64,000 nucleotides of DNA from Artemia franciscana (Eukaryota > Arthropoda > Branchiopoda > Anostraca > Artemiidae): NCBI RefSeq assembly GCF_032884065.1, contig NC_088880.1:27679298-27743297 (forward strand). Reading direction: 5' to 3'. Both the position numbers and the translations under genes were made by a program. The notes beneath the pieces were generated by a model. It was given only the letters and a program-made list of their open reading frames with translations. It was not told the origin of the DNA and made no database searches. Position 1 is the first letter of the stretch, and each line of letters opens with the position of its first letter. Below are positions 50,785-60,392 of this stretch, piece after piece.

Positions 50785-51087
50785 AGTGGGGTCGACAAGT
50801 TTTTCTGGGTGATCACTCATTTAACAGGTCACATCTCCAGGGACTAGTCCCCTCATGAAAACTGGGTGATCTTTTTATGGAGTGATGGCCCAGTCTGAGC
50901 CATCACTTTTTAGACTGATCACTTAGATTCCAGACTGGATAATCAGTCCATAGAGAGGTCACCCAGATTTCAAGAATTGGTCATTACTCCATCAAGAGAT
51001 CACTCAGATTTCAAGAATGGGCCATCAGTCCCTGAAGTGATGACCTCTGAAATGAGTGGTCACCGATAAAGACCTGTGGACCCCACT
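50785..51087. mobile_element. Mutator-type MITE with 10-bp target duplication
   Basis: Terminal inverted repeats of about 62 bp: left AGTGGGGTCGACAAGTTTTT..GGGACT, right end on the minus strand AGTGGGGTCCACAGGTCTTT..GGGACT. The perfect 10-mer GCTGGTTCCC lies directly outside both ends (50775-50784 and 51088-51097). Long terminal repeats with a 9-11-bp target duplication point to the Mutator superfamily. The interior has several GATCACTCAGATTTCAAGAAT-like subrepeats and no coding. A lone terminal repeat of the same family is at 310-385. Confidence 0.9.
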
Positions 51088-51204
51088 GCTGGTTCCCCCT
51101 GCTTTGAAGGAATGAGTGAGTAAAAGTTGCATTTTTGAAGATACTATAGTATCTAGTACATGGTCTAAAGTCCAACCAAACAACAAAAGTAGTGTTCAAT
51201 ACAC

Positions 51205-51376
51205 CTGTAAACTGATCAGCAAACTGATGGCACATAGCAGTGCTGATCTCTTTGAATATGTTTTCAATGCAGATCCTGTCTTTGTGTTTTCTTTGAGAAG
51301 ACTGGTATATGACAGGCTTTTGTCGGACTAGAGAAATCAGCATATCTTCAGTTTCCTGATTCCACATTTTCCAAAT
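51205..51376 (-). CDS. MADF-domain exon (partial DNA-binding domain)
   Basis: Bounded on the minus strand by an acceptor (CTTTTAAACAG before 51376) and a plausible donor (TTACAG then GTGTAT after 51205). It encodes IWKMWNQETEDMLISLVRQK, then PVIYQSSQRKHKDRICIENI and FKEISTAM. W-x(3)-T-E-D-x-L-I-x-L-V..P.-I/L-Y and the following I-F-K-E-I are the N-terminal two thirds of a MADF (Myb/SANT-like) DNA-binding domain. The rest of the domain should be in another exon, not found. It could be a host transcription regulator or a transposon-borne MADF. Confidence 0.5.
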
Positions 51377-51399
51377 CTGTTTAAAAGTTTTACTCTGGA

Positions 51400-51900
51400 A
51401 CTCTTTCCATATTGGTCAACTTTATGAACTATACGAAAAAAGTTAACTAAAGTTTAGCTTTAATGTTTGCTCACGTTAAGGTTTACGGAAGGTTAACGAA
51501 TCAACTTTACGAACTTTGCGAACGACTTTACGAACTTTACAAATGTCGTCTGAGCCGTCCTTTACGCTTACAAGGAAATTTAAATACGAATAAAATAAAT
51601 CGTAAATTCAAAATGAAGCAGGAATTACACGTTAGACAGTGTTAAATACGAAACCAAACCAGAATTAGAAAACAATATGCAGAATTACCAAACTAACCTG
51701 CATCATTTTGTCAGTCCTCCTGTTCCACAAGACACTTTCAGTCCAATTTTATCCTCCCCCCAACAAAAATTCATAGTGTCATTTATATTATTGATCGTCT
51801 AATTATAATTTAAAACATACTTCAGGATCGCATTATTTAAAAAAAGGGAAAAACGATAAAAATTTAAAAAACGAACTTAAAAACACATATGGTTATAACC
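51400..51900. other. No gene assigned
   Basis: A cluster of TTTACGAACTTTGCGAACGACTTTACGAACTTTAC-type short repeats lies at 51497-51540. The rest is AT-rich and non-coding. Confidence 0.4.
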
Positions 51901-51904
51901 CAAC

Positions 51905-52048
51905 CTATATCTTTTTATAACTGACTTTGACAATGAGTCGATGCCCAGGGCAGTCATATAAATTTAAATCCAGACCGTGCAGTTTCTCCTTTGCATATGC
52001 TGCTGCGCTTGTCGTTCTGTAGACTGTGACGAACATCGCTCTCTGATG
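51905..52048 (-). CDS. RRM-like exon, copy 1
   Basis: A strong acceptor (CTTCCTTTTTCAG on the minus strand) precedes 52048. The exon reads HQRAMFVTVYRTTSAAAYAK, then EKLHGLDLNLYDCPGHRLIV and KVSYKK before a TAG stop at 51905. The block A-M-F-V-T-V-Y-R..A-x-A-A..E-K-L-H-G..L-I-V resembles the RNP1-to-beta4 half of an RNA recognition motif; RBM45-like proteins are one guess from memory. GTTGGG follows the stop and might be a weak donor. The copy at 54481-54623 proves duplication. No partner exons were found, so it is probably a stranded exon. Confidence 0.4.
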   Translation of the reverse strand, partial: HQRAMFVTVYRTTSAAAYAKEKLHGLDLNLYDCPGHRLIVKVSYKKI

Positions 52049-52785
52049 CTGAAAAAGGAAGAAAAACATTTGTTCAGCGTAGAAAAACAAACTAATATTG
52101 CAACTTTTTCAATTGGATTTATAATCTGAGTCTCATAAATATTATGAAATACGAGCTATTCCTCCGAGCGACATCTTTTTAATACAACTACAAAGTTATC
52201 GACCTATGCTACATTTAATATTACATATAGCCTGTGCAGATGAGTACCATGATCCCTGACAATGCCTCCTGGGTTTTGTCTGCTTTTTGAGCTACAGTGT
52301 ATCAGAATTAGTAAAATTGAAAACAAACACAAATCAGTAGGTAAATAAGAGGGGTTGGCCCTTCCTCATTACCTAAATCTCTACTTTCAAAAACTATTAA
52401 AAAAAACCTAACTAATGAAGCATCACTATATTTGAAAGATATAGAAAACTTGCGCTTTACTGAAAACTCGAAACAGTAAAGAAGTTTTTGTGCAGTAAGC
52501 TTGCAATATTTCAGAATAATTTTAACAGTAAAAAATAAAGCATTCTAGGGAAATTTCAGGTCTATTTTGAATATAAGTTCAAAGTGAAGTCATCTTGATA
52601 GTATTGGGACTATAGACCAATTTTACAGTTTCTATCATAACTTGAAATTCTCCATTCTATAGAGAGAATAACCAGATTTCCGAGCACAAATTATAGTATA
52701 TTTGTTCTTCATTTCGAATAATGCTAAAGTGTGTTTTTTTATAATTTGAAATTATGTAGAATAATTGTAGAATTATGTAGAATAA
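52049..52785. other. Duplicated non-coding block, no gene seen
   Basis: Largely repeated at 54660-55260 (for example AGAGGGGTTGGCCCTTCCTC at 52350 and 54925), so this is intron-like sequence duplicated together with the RRM-like exon. Confidence 0.6.
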
Positions 52786-52789
52786 TTGT

Positions 52790-53085
52790 TGAATTATGTA
52801 GAGGAAACGAATTACTTTCGTTTCCTCCGATTTTTGTTGCATCTTCCTCCCTGGTACAAGAACAGTGATATGGTAACAAATTTCGGGGCTCCATATTTTT
52901 TATATAAACTTAAAGTGCTACACCAGAAACTATCCGACTCGATGCATTTTACTATTAACCCTTTTCATGGTCTTCTAAAATGTTTTCTACAGTAATTTAA
53001 TGTGTTATCAGAAGTTTTTTTTTCTGTGTTGGTTTTCTACTCCGCTGTTTCAAGTGGGTCACAAATAAATTATTATTATAGATTA
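52790..53085 (+). pseudogene. 5-prime-truncated non-LTR RT C-terminus (41-kb family relative)
   Basis: The 69-codon frame reads YFRFLRFLLHLPPWYKNSDM and ends HGLLKCFLQ. The last part of ORF2 at 40423 has FRFAKYLLRFPPWYRNSILI and ends DWYNLLLQ. A short 3-prime region ending AATAAATTATTATTAT follows. The 5-prime junction sits in tandem GAATTATGTAGAATAATTGT repeats. Confidence 0.6.
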
Positions 53086-53439
53086 GTTTTTTGTTATGAT
53101 GTTACGTACTAACTCTTAACTCCTAAATCAATAATATTTTTTACTTGGATTTTGTGTTTTCAGTAAAATACTAGTTTTTATAGTTCTATAAAAATTGAGA
53201 AATATCATCAGTTGTTTTATTTGTCCTGGTGTTACTGATACATAATACAGGCAAACAAGCCAAAAATATGGGTCGACCCCAAACTACTTTGAACAGAAAT
53301 GATTTTTATGCCATGTTGTAGTAAAAAAACATCAAAAGTTGCACATTCTAGGTCGACAATGAACTAGTTTTTTTTGCTTTTCTTTTCAATTTTTTTCAGT
53401 TTTTCTTAAAAAATTGAACTGTCGGTAAATATTCGTTTT

Positions 53440-53600
53440 TCTGTATATGAAGTACCGTCCCAGTGTAAAATGAAGAGCTGAGCGCGAAAATAAAAGCAAT
53501 TTTGATGTATGTTGTACCAGACAAAAGTTTCATGGTCATCAATATGTGATTTTACCCCTCTCTTCGTTGTGACATCGTTTTCATCATACTATCAGAATGC
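53440..53600 (-). pseudogene. Exon-like segment FRAQ, copy 1
   Basis: The minus strand reads FVWYNIHQNCFYFRAQLFIL, then HWDGTSYTEKRIFTDS. The same segment at 55940-56091 is fused in frame to a trypsin-like exon, and a third copy is at 59700-59845. F-R-A-Q-L-F-I-L-H-W may be the region after the activation site of the protease (the usual PWQ-A-x-L strand), but the IVGG motif is not seen. Here it lies about 340 bp downstream of a trypsin exon, separated from it. Confidence 0.4.
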
Positions 53601-53944
53601 AGCTATTCTGACATAAAATGTTGAGCTGAAGCCAAAAATCAAATTAGCCTGATGTAGTGTCTACTAGAAAACCCGTTTCACCTTCATCAATATGCACTTT
53701 TTATTTTCGTTTAACATGTTTCTTTTAGTACTTATTGTCAACCAATATGTCAATTTTTGGTTAAAAAGTGAGTCCCACCATCAAGGCCTAAAGTAAGTTC
53801 AGCTAGGAATTTATGCACACAAAAAAAGGGAGTAACTGAACAGTAGAAAAAAAAAGCCATTAAAAAATAGCGAAAATCTACAATAGAAAAGGCAATGAAG
53901 TGAGAGTTAAAAACATTGTTTTACTTAGCTAAAACTCTACTTAC
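53601..53944. other. Intron-like repeat block
   Basis: Contains the first of eight copies of the block CCCACCATCAAGGCxTAAAG TAAGTTCAGCTAGGAAT found in the 53.7-64.0 kb region (near 53772, 55579, 56297, 58796, 59220, 60031, 62513 and 63484). Confidence 0.6.
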
Positions 53945-54143
53945 ATATTTTGGATATAGTTATTCCTGTATTCTTGAAGTTTTCATTATTTATGGAGATT
54001 TCGTACTCTTCTACCTTAATGACGTATTCTTTTTCCTTTATGATGCAGTGGGCCGTGGTCAGTTCATGATGGTTGGTTTTGACTGACTCACCACATAGAT
54101 ACAAATCTAAACTATCTGTTCGAACACGTCTGTTGATCTTTTC
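53945..54143 (-). pseudogene. Trypsin-like serine protease exon, copy 1 (His exon)
   Basis: Acceptor CTTACTACAG before 54143 and donor GTAAGT after 53945 are both good. The exon reads YLCGESVKTNHHELTTAHCI, with the catalytic His in T-A-H-C and the preceding Cys of the His-loop disulfide. Relative to the other copies, C-G-G-S is C-G-E-S and a 2-bp deletion near the end (ITISK for ITIHPK) shifts the frame, so this copy is likely dead despite intact splice sites. The Asp and Ser exons of the triad were not found anywhere in the window. Confidence 0.75.
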
Positions 54144-54149
54144 CTGTAG

Positions 54150-54480
54150 TAAGATTAACAGATGGAATAATTAAAGCTATTTTTATAGCATATGCTGTAT
54201 CAAAATTAATCGAAAATACTAATGTGTAAATTTTCGGAATTCTGGAGAAATATAGTATTTCATCAGATATTTAAATGTCTTGAGTAATCCAAAAGTTCAT
54301 CCTTAAAAACTATACTTTGTTCGCTCTTATATATCAAGAAACAGTTAGGTATGAAAAAGGGAAAAAAGAGAGGGCTGTTTGAAAATAAGTTCTAAAATAA
54401 GGCACTTCAAACCTACTTCTATATAAAAAACGATACAAATTTTAAGAATGAACTTAAAAACACATATCGTTCTTCCCAAC
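54150..54480. other. Intron-like sequence
   Basis: Repeated at 60400-60610 (for example ATTCTGGAGAAATATxGTATTTCATCAG and AAGAAACAGTTAGGTATGAA). No coding. Confidence 0.55.
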
Positions 54481-54623
54481 CTATATCTTTTCATAATTGA
54501 GTTTGACATTGAGTCGATTGCCAGGGCAGTCATATAATTTAAATGCATACCATGCAGTTTCTCGTTTGCATATGCTGCTGCGCTTGTCGTTCTATAGACT
54601 GCAGCGAACATCACACTCTGATG
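54481..54623 (-). pseudogene. RRM-like exon, copy 2, frameshifted
   Basis: The same acceptor (CTTCCTTTTTCAG) and the same order as copy 1: HQSVMFAAVYRTTSAAAYAN then EKLHGMHLN. A single T is missing from the AAATTTATATG stretch (AAATTATATG here), which shifts the frame; beyond it the nucleotides still encode YDCPGNRL-type residues in the displaced frame. Conservation of CPG and L-x-V-K at the nucleotide level in both copies suggests both descend from a real coding exon. Confidence 0.5.
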
Positions 54624-55259
54624 CTGAAAAAGGAAGAAAAACATTTGTTCAGGGTAGAAAAACAAACTAATTTTGCTACTTTTTCAATTGAATTTATAAT
54701 CTAAGGCTGATAAATATTATGAAAAACGAGCTATTCCTTGGAGTGACATCTTTTTAACAAAACTATAAGGCTATCGACCTTTACTACATTTAATACTACA
54801 TATAGCCCGTGCAGATGAATACCATGATCTCTGACAATGCCTGCTGGATTTTGTCTGCTATTTGAGCTACAGTATATCAGAATTAACAAAAAATCAAAAC
54901 AAACACAAATTAGTAGGCAAATAAGAGGGGTTGGCCCTTCCTCATTACCTAAATCTCTACGTTGAAAAACTAATAAAAATGACCTAACTAATGATGCTTC
55001 ACTATGTTTAAAGGATATAAAAAACTTGCGTTTTACTGAAAACACAAGACAGCAAAGAAGTTGTTGTACACTAAATTTAAAATATTTTAGGACAATTTTT
55101 ACAGTGTAAAAATAAAGCATTCTAGGGAAATTTCAGGACTATTTTGAACACAAATTCGAAGGGAAGTCATCTTGGTAATATTAGGACATAGACCAGCTTT
55201 ACAGTTTCTATCATAACTTCAAATTCTCCATTGTATAGAGAGGATAACCCAATTTTTCG
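54624..55259. other. Duplicated non-coding block
   Basis: Collinear with 52060-52680 with small indels. A 129-codon minus-strand frame (54731-55120) is not conserved in the other copy, so I do not treat it as coding. Confidence 0.6.
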
Positions 55260-55480
55260 ATGTTGGCAGCAAACAAATTATCCATCATATCAGTATCAAG
55301 GAATTGGTACCTGAATTAATCTTTTCGATTACTAGTTCTTACATATTCATCATTATTGTTGGTGTAACAACAGTTACAGCAAGGACTCTAACTTGGCCTC
55401 TTTCTTGTAAAACCAATGTAATTGATTTAATTAGACTCTTTGAAACGACCCGATCATCCCGACCCGATTTTTAAACTAGG
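55260..55480 (-). pseudogene. Fragment of the repeated LTEYVFLF retroelement segment
   Basis: Truncated copy of the segment at 58339-58641: nucleotide blocks GTTGGCAGCAAACAAATTATCC, TTGTTGGTGTAACAACAGT and CTCTAACTTGGCCTCTTTC are shared, but the reading frame is lost. Confidence 0.6.
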
Positions 55481-55761
55481 TGTTTTGACAAAAATGAAAT
55501 TTAAACTAAAGAGTGAATTCTAATTATAACAATAAAGCATTCATTAAAATAAGTAAAAACTAAGAAAAATAGTAATAGAGTCCCACCATCAAGGCTTAAA
55601 GTAGGTTCAGCTAGGAATTTATGCACACAAAAATGGGAGTAACTGAACAGTAGAAAAAAATAGTAAAAGAAAACAACGAAAATTTTCAGGTAATGAAGTG
55701 CAATGAAGGCAATGAAGTGAGAGTTAAAAACATTATTTTACTCATCTAAAACTCAACTTAC

Positions 55762-56091
55762 ATATTTTGGATGTATAGTTATTCCTGTACTCTTGAAGTT
55801 TTCATTATTTATGGAGATTTTGTACTCTTTTACTTTAATGACGTAGTCTTTTTCCTTTGTCATGCAGTGGGCCGCGGTCAGTACATGATGGTTGCTTATG
55901 ACTGAGCCACCACATAGATACACATCTACACTATCTTTCCGAACACTGTCGGTAAATATTCGTTTTTCTGTATATGAAGTACCTTCCCAGTGTAAAATGA
56001 AAAGCTGAGCGCGAAATTGAAAGCAATTTCGATGTATATTGTACCAGACACAAGTTTCATAGTCATCAGTATATGAATTTACCCTTCTCAT
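55762..56091 (-). pseudogene. FRAQ segment fused to trypsin-like His exon, copy 2
   Basis: One 112-codon frame reads ETCVWYNIHRNCFQFRAQLF, HWEGTSYTEKRIFTDS, then VYLCGGSVISNHHVLTAAHC and NNENFKSTGITIHPKY, followed by a consensus donor GTAAGT. Catalytic His, C-G-G-S and T-A-A-H-C are all intact, making this the best-preserved trypsin copy. The junction at about 55947 joins two segments that are separate at 53.4-54.1 kb, so this copy is either a fusion or the unsplit ancestral arrangement. No IVGG activation site, Asp or Ser exon is in view, so a complete enzyme cannot be claimed. Confidence 0.7.
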
Positions 56092-56499
56092 CGTTGTGAC
56101 CTCTTTTTCACCATACTATTAGAATGCAGCTATTCTGACAAAATGATGAGCTGAGACCAAAAATCAAATTAGCCTCATGTAGTGTCTTCTACAAAACCCG
56201 TTTCATATTCATCAATATGCACTTTTTATTTTCATTTGACATGTTTCTTTTAGCACTTATTGTCAACCAATTTGTCAATTATTGGTTAAAAAGTGATAGA
56301 CCCACCATCAAGGCTTAAAGTAAGTTCAGCTAGGAATGTATGCACACAAAAAAGGAGTAACTGAACAGTAGAAAAAAAAAAAAATCGAAAATTTACATTA
56401 GAAAAGGCAATGAAGTGAGAATTAAAAACACAGAAAGAGGAAAAAAACAAAACATGCTGTCGTCTCACAACTTCCAATCACTATTTCAAACACTTTTTT
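56092..56499. other. Intron-like repeat block
   Basis: Contains the third copy of the CCCACCATCAAGG block and closely follows 53600-53900 in sequence. Confidence 0.55.
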
Positions 56500-56599
56500 T
56501 TCAACGCTGGTCTGTCAAAAAGTGTTTCTTCAGGCTTGCCTTGAATTGGGGTAGACTTGCCGTACTTTGAATCCCCCCAGGAATCTAATTCCAAACAGT

Positions 56600-57440
56600 A
56601 GGACCCATATGCTTTATTGTAAAACAGCATGAACCGTTGAATGGTTTTTGCGAAAGCCAAACTGTGTCTCAGCTAGAAATCAATTATTTTTAAGTTGATC
56701 ATAAAACCGTTTATGAATTATTTTTTCATAAATCTTTGAAAAGAGCGGTACGACTGAGATGGGTCTCCAGTTGGTAAGATCGTTTAGGATGCCAGTTTTT
56801 GGTAGCGGTATTATTTTTTCTATTTTCTGTGAATCAGGGAAATCTCCGTGCTCCATTGAAAGGTTAATACGAAAACAATATAAGTCAGAAGATAACTTGC
56901 TGCCACTTTAAAGGTTTGAGGTTAAGTCCAACAATACCTGCACTATTACAATGAATTGAGCTTATCACTTTTTTCAATTTTAACTCACTACAAGGTTCAA
57001 GTATTATTTCTCATCCATCACCACGGTCTTCCACAAATGCTTGCGTTGGCACAGAAGTACCAGACGATAATTCAGCATGAATTCTTTCACCAACTGCTGC
57101 AAAATGATTTGCAAATTTCTTACTTACTTCCTCTAGGTTACTTATCACTTTACCATTGACTTCAAGACTATATTCCTGTGGGTTTCTTTCTCCTTTCATT
57201 ACTCCATTAATTATGTCCCACGTACCTTTTGGATCGCCTGCTTTCTCTTTAAACTTTGTCCTTTAGAATGCTTTTACTTTCTTTCTTTTTACTGAATTAG
57301 TTTTATTTCTCTGGTCAATGAAATGCTTCCGCCTCTCTTCACCCGAAAATCTCAGATAATCTGAGTAAATTTCATTTACTGATTTCAGTTCTTCAATTCA
57401 AATTTCAGTTCTTGGTCAATCCATGGTTTTCCTGGATTCA
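56600..57440 (-). pseudogene. Family G linker and RT N-terminal region
   Basis: Reads FANHFAAVGERIHAELSS, then KIEKIIPLPKTGILNDLTNW with RPISVVPLFSKIYEKIIHKR following, and AETQFGFRKNHST. R-P-I-S-V..P..S-K-I-x-E-K-I and Q-x-G-F-R-x-x-H-S-T are RT motifs 1 and 2a of CR1/L2/Jockey-group elements. The upstream linker P-W-I-D-Q-E-L..R-N-K-T-N-S is typical of the stretch between endonuclease and RT. Several stops are present. Confidence 0.75.
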
Positions 57441-58338
57441 TCCGTTTAGATCGTAGCTGTTCGTTTAGATCATAGGGCATCTAGAATTATAAATATATGT
57501 CACTATAGTGTTAAACTTTTCAAAATTTATCGATAGATCTGTCTGTTCAAAAACAGTTTTCCTTGAGCCTACACTTATTTCTTCTCTAAATCTCTTAATA
57601 TTCTCACTTTTCAGTTCTCGGATAAACGCTCAATCTTGTCTCTTCCGTGGTGGAGCATTCTGTTGGAACTTGGACAGACTATTGAAATCAAATCGTATTT
57701 CGGTTGAATCCATCCGTCCATGGAAGTCGAGTCTATTCTTTAGCATTTCCAAACTTTTGTTGAAAAATATATTGAACCATCCTGTGTCCGTTTTCTAGAT
57801 AGCCGTTCAAATTATATGGGAAGATCGATGAAGGTATGTCAAATTGATTTTTTTTTACAACACTATTTTTAAAAATTTTAAACGTGTTAATTTCTTTGTT
57901 ACTGTTTCATGTTCAGTTCAACGAATTTACAATACCAATACCTTCCTGTAAAAGTTTCTCTGCTTCAGCGCATTCTATATAAGCAAATGACATTCGTTGT
58001 TTGAACATCGACTGAACAAATTTTCTTTTTCCAGCACACATTAGTCTAACATATGATTAATTTCCTTTGTAATTCCTTATGGTAATTTGCTTAGTAGTTC
58101 TCGGGAGCTTGAAAGTGTGGTTGAAATATGTTCCTTCGAGTGCTCACGGTCTTTTTTCGGTTAGTACATGCAGGCGTTAAGGAGTTTTGTCAACAATGAA
58201 TGACTTGCACTTATTGTAAAATTAAAGCTGTATGTTTTCATATTTTCCATTGATTTTGTTAACCGAGCTTCAGTTACATCCAATTCTTTCTTAACAATCC
58301 TTTTTGTCGTTCATGTTGGCTTTGCTCTACAAGGACAG

Positions 58339-58641
58339 TCAATTTGTTTTTTTTTGCTTTTCTTTTAAAGACCTGATAGCTTCGACCAGATCTTCAATCT
58401 TCTTATCTCCCTCGATTTCATTTAAATGTTCGTTAAAGAGAAACACATACTCAGTTAAGTTTTGTTTTATGTTGGCAGCAAAGAAATTATCCATCATATC
58501 AGTATCAAGGAATTTGGCACCTGAATTAATCTTTTCAAGCACTAGTTCATACAGATTCGTCATTATTGTTGGTGTAACAACAGTACCAGCAAGGACTCTA
58601 ACTTGGCCTCTTTCTTGTAAAACCAATGTAATTAATTTCAT
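58339..58641 (-). pseudogene. LTEYVFLF open segment, family G, copy 1
   Basis: A 100-codon frame: MKLITLVLQERGQVRVLAGT, then LYELVLEKINSGAKFLDTDM and KQNLTEYVFLFNEHLNEIEG, ending in a charged, coiled-coil-like DKKIEDLVEAIRSLKEKQKK. I do not recognise the domain. It always precedes family G linker sequence, so it may be part of that element's upstream ORF, or a captured exon. Copies at 62141-62368 and 63118-63339 keep the frame. Confidence 0.5.
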
Positions 58642-58789
58642 TAGACTGTCTTTGAAAGAACCCGATCCTCTCGACCCGATTTTTAAACAAGTTGCTCTGA
58701 CAAAAGTGAAATTTTGACATAAAAATGAATTCTAATTAAAACAATAAAGCATACAATAAAACAAGTAAAAACTAAGAAAAATAGTAATA

Positions 58790-59490
58790 GAGTCCCACCA
58801 TCAAGGCTTAAAGTAAGTTCAACTAGGAATGTATTCACACAATAAAGGGAGTAACCGAACAGTAGAAAAAAATATTAAAAAAAAACAGCAAAAATTTACA
58901 TTAGAAAAGGCAATGAGGTGAAAACTATACATATTTTGGATGTATAGTTATTCCTGTACTCTTGAAGTTTTCATTATTTATGGAGATTTCTACCTTAATG
59001 ACCTTACTTGGCCTCTTACTTGACTCTAACTTGGCCTCTTTCTTGTAAAACCAATTTAATTTATTTCATTAGACTCTTTGCAACGACCCGATCCTCCCGA
59101 CCCCATTTTTAAACGAGGTATTCTGACAAAAGTGAAATTTAGAAAAAAAAGTGAATTCTAATTAAAACAATAAAGCATACATTAAAATAAGCAAAAACTA
59201 AGAAAAATAGTAATAGAGTCCCACCATCAAGGCTTAAAGTAAGTTCAGCTAGGAATGAATTCACACAAAAAAGGGAGTAACCGAACAGTAGGAAAAATAT
59301 TAAAAAAAACAGCAAATATTTACATTAGAAAGGGCAATGAAGTGAGAGTTAAAAACATTATTTTAATCAACTAAAACTCCACTTACATATTTTGGATGTA
59401 TAGTTACTCCTGTACTCTTGAAGTTTTCATTATTTATGGAGATTTCCACCTTAATGACCTTAATGATATTATTTTACTCAACTAAAGCTC
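58790..59490. repeat. Scrambled protease-exon and family G fragments
   Basis: Two short pieces carry only the 3-prime end of the trypsin exon (TATTTTGGATGTATAGTTAT and CTGTACTCTTGAAGTTTTCA near 58930-58985 and 59390-59445). The first is joined directly to a family G piece (CTCTAACTTGGCCTCTTTC near 59025). Two CCCACCATCAAGG blocks flank them. All are non-functional. Confidence 0.65.
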
Positions 59491-59497
59491 TACTTAC

Positions 59498-59845
59498 ATA
59501 TTTTGGATGTATATTTATTCCTGTAATCTTGAAGTATTCATTATTTATGGAGATTTTGTACTCTTCTACCTTAATGACGTAGTCTTTTTCTTTTGTGATG
59601 CAGTGGGCCTTGGTCAGTACATGGTGGTTGCTTAGGACTGACCCACCACATAGACTATCTAGACTATAGACTACATCTAGACTATCTTTCCGAACACTGT
59701 CGGTAAATGTTCGTTTTTCTGTAGGTTAAGTACCGTCCCAGTGTAAAATGAAGAGCTGAGTGCGAAAATAAAAGCAAATTTTAATGTATATTGTACCAGA
59801 CAAAAGTCTCATAGTCATCAATTTATGATTTTACCCTTCTCATGG
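59498..59845 (-). pseudogene. FRAQ segment fused to trypsin-like His exon, copy 3
   Basis: A good donor GTAAGT follows 59498. The exon has CGGSVLSNHHVLTKAHC: the catalytic His is kept but T-A-A-H-C is T-K-A-H-C. A short duplication of the TAGACTATCTAGACTATAGACTAC kind (59655-59690) disrupts the segment upstream, and a TAA interrupts the FRAQ part. The fusion junction (CACTGTCGGTAAATGTTCG, near 59695) is the same as in copy 2. Confidence 0.65.
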
Positions 59846-60182
59846 TTGTGACCTCTTTTTCACCATACTATCAGAACGCAGCTATTCTGACAAAATAATA
59901 AGCTGACCCAAAAAATCAAATTAGCCTTTTGTAGTGTCTACTAGAAAACCCGTGTCATATTCATCAACCTGAGATTTTTATTTTTATTTTCTTTTAGCAC
60001 TTATTGTCAACCAATTTGTCAATTATTGTCCCATCATCAAGCCTTAAAGTAAGTTCAGCTAGGAATGTATGCACACACAAAATGGAGTAATTAAACATTA
60101 GAAAAAAAAAATATTAAAAAAAACAGGGAAAATTTAAATTAGAAAAGGCAATGAAGTGAGAATTAAAAACATGATTTTACTC
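59846..60182. other. Intron-like repeat block
   Basis: Same order of phrases as 53600-53930 and 56090-56420, including a CCCATCATCAAGC variant of the common block. Confidence 0.55.
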
Positions 60183-60392
60183 AACTAAAGCATCACTTTC
60201 ATATTTTGGATATACATTAATTCCTGTACTCTTGAAGTTTTCATTATTTATGAAGATTTCGTAGTCTTCTACCTTAATGACGTAGTATTTTTCCTTTGTG
60301 ATGCAGCGGGCCGCAGTCAGTACTTGATGGTTGGTTATGACTGACCCACCATAGATAAACACCTTTCCGAACACGTCTTTTGATCTTTTGTT
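60183..60392 (-). pseudogene. Trypsin-like His exon, copy 4, catalytic His lost
   Basis: Reads GGSVITNHQVLTAARC: the catalytic His is replaced by Arg. The donor GTAAGT has become GAAAGT and the acceptor CAG at the other end is gone (AAAACAAAAG). It therefore lacks both splice sites and the active-site residue. Upstream sequence resembles that before copy 1. Confidence 0.75.

Larger units (their letters stand above)
56500..58690 (-). mobile_element. Non-LTR retroelement remnant (family G), longest copy
   Basis: On the minus strand, in order: the LTEYVFLF segment (58641-58339), a poorly conserved middle, the linker KRMNPGKPWIDQEL..RRKHFIDQRNKTNS (about 57440-57300), MKGERNPQEYSLEVNGKVIS (57199-57011), and RT fingers (56860-56600). 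The RT stops after the fingers; palm and thumb are missing. Partial copies at 55260, 59005, 61140-62500 and 62700-64000 show local amplification of this fragment together with protease exon pieces. Confidence 0.7.

Noticed and set aside
54731-55120. 129-codon minus-strand frame
   Set aside because: The duplicated block at 52.1-52.6 kb does not keep the frame, so it is not under coding constraint.
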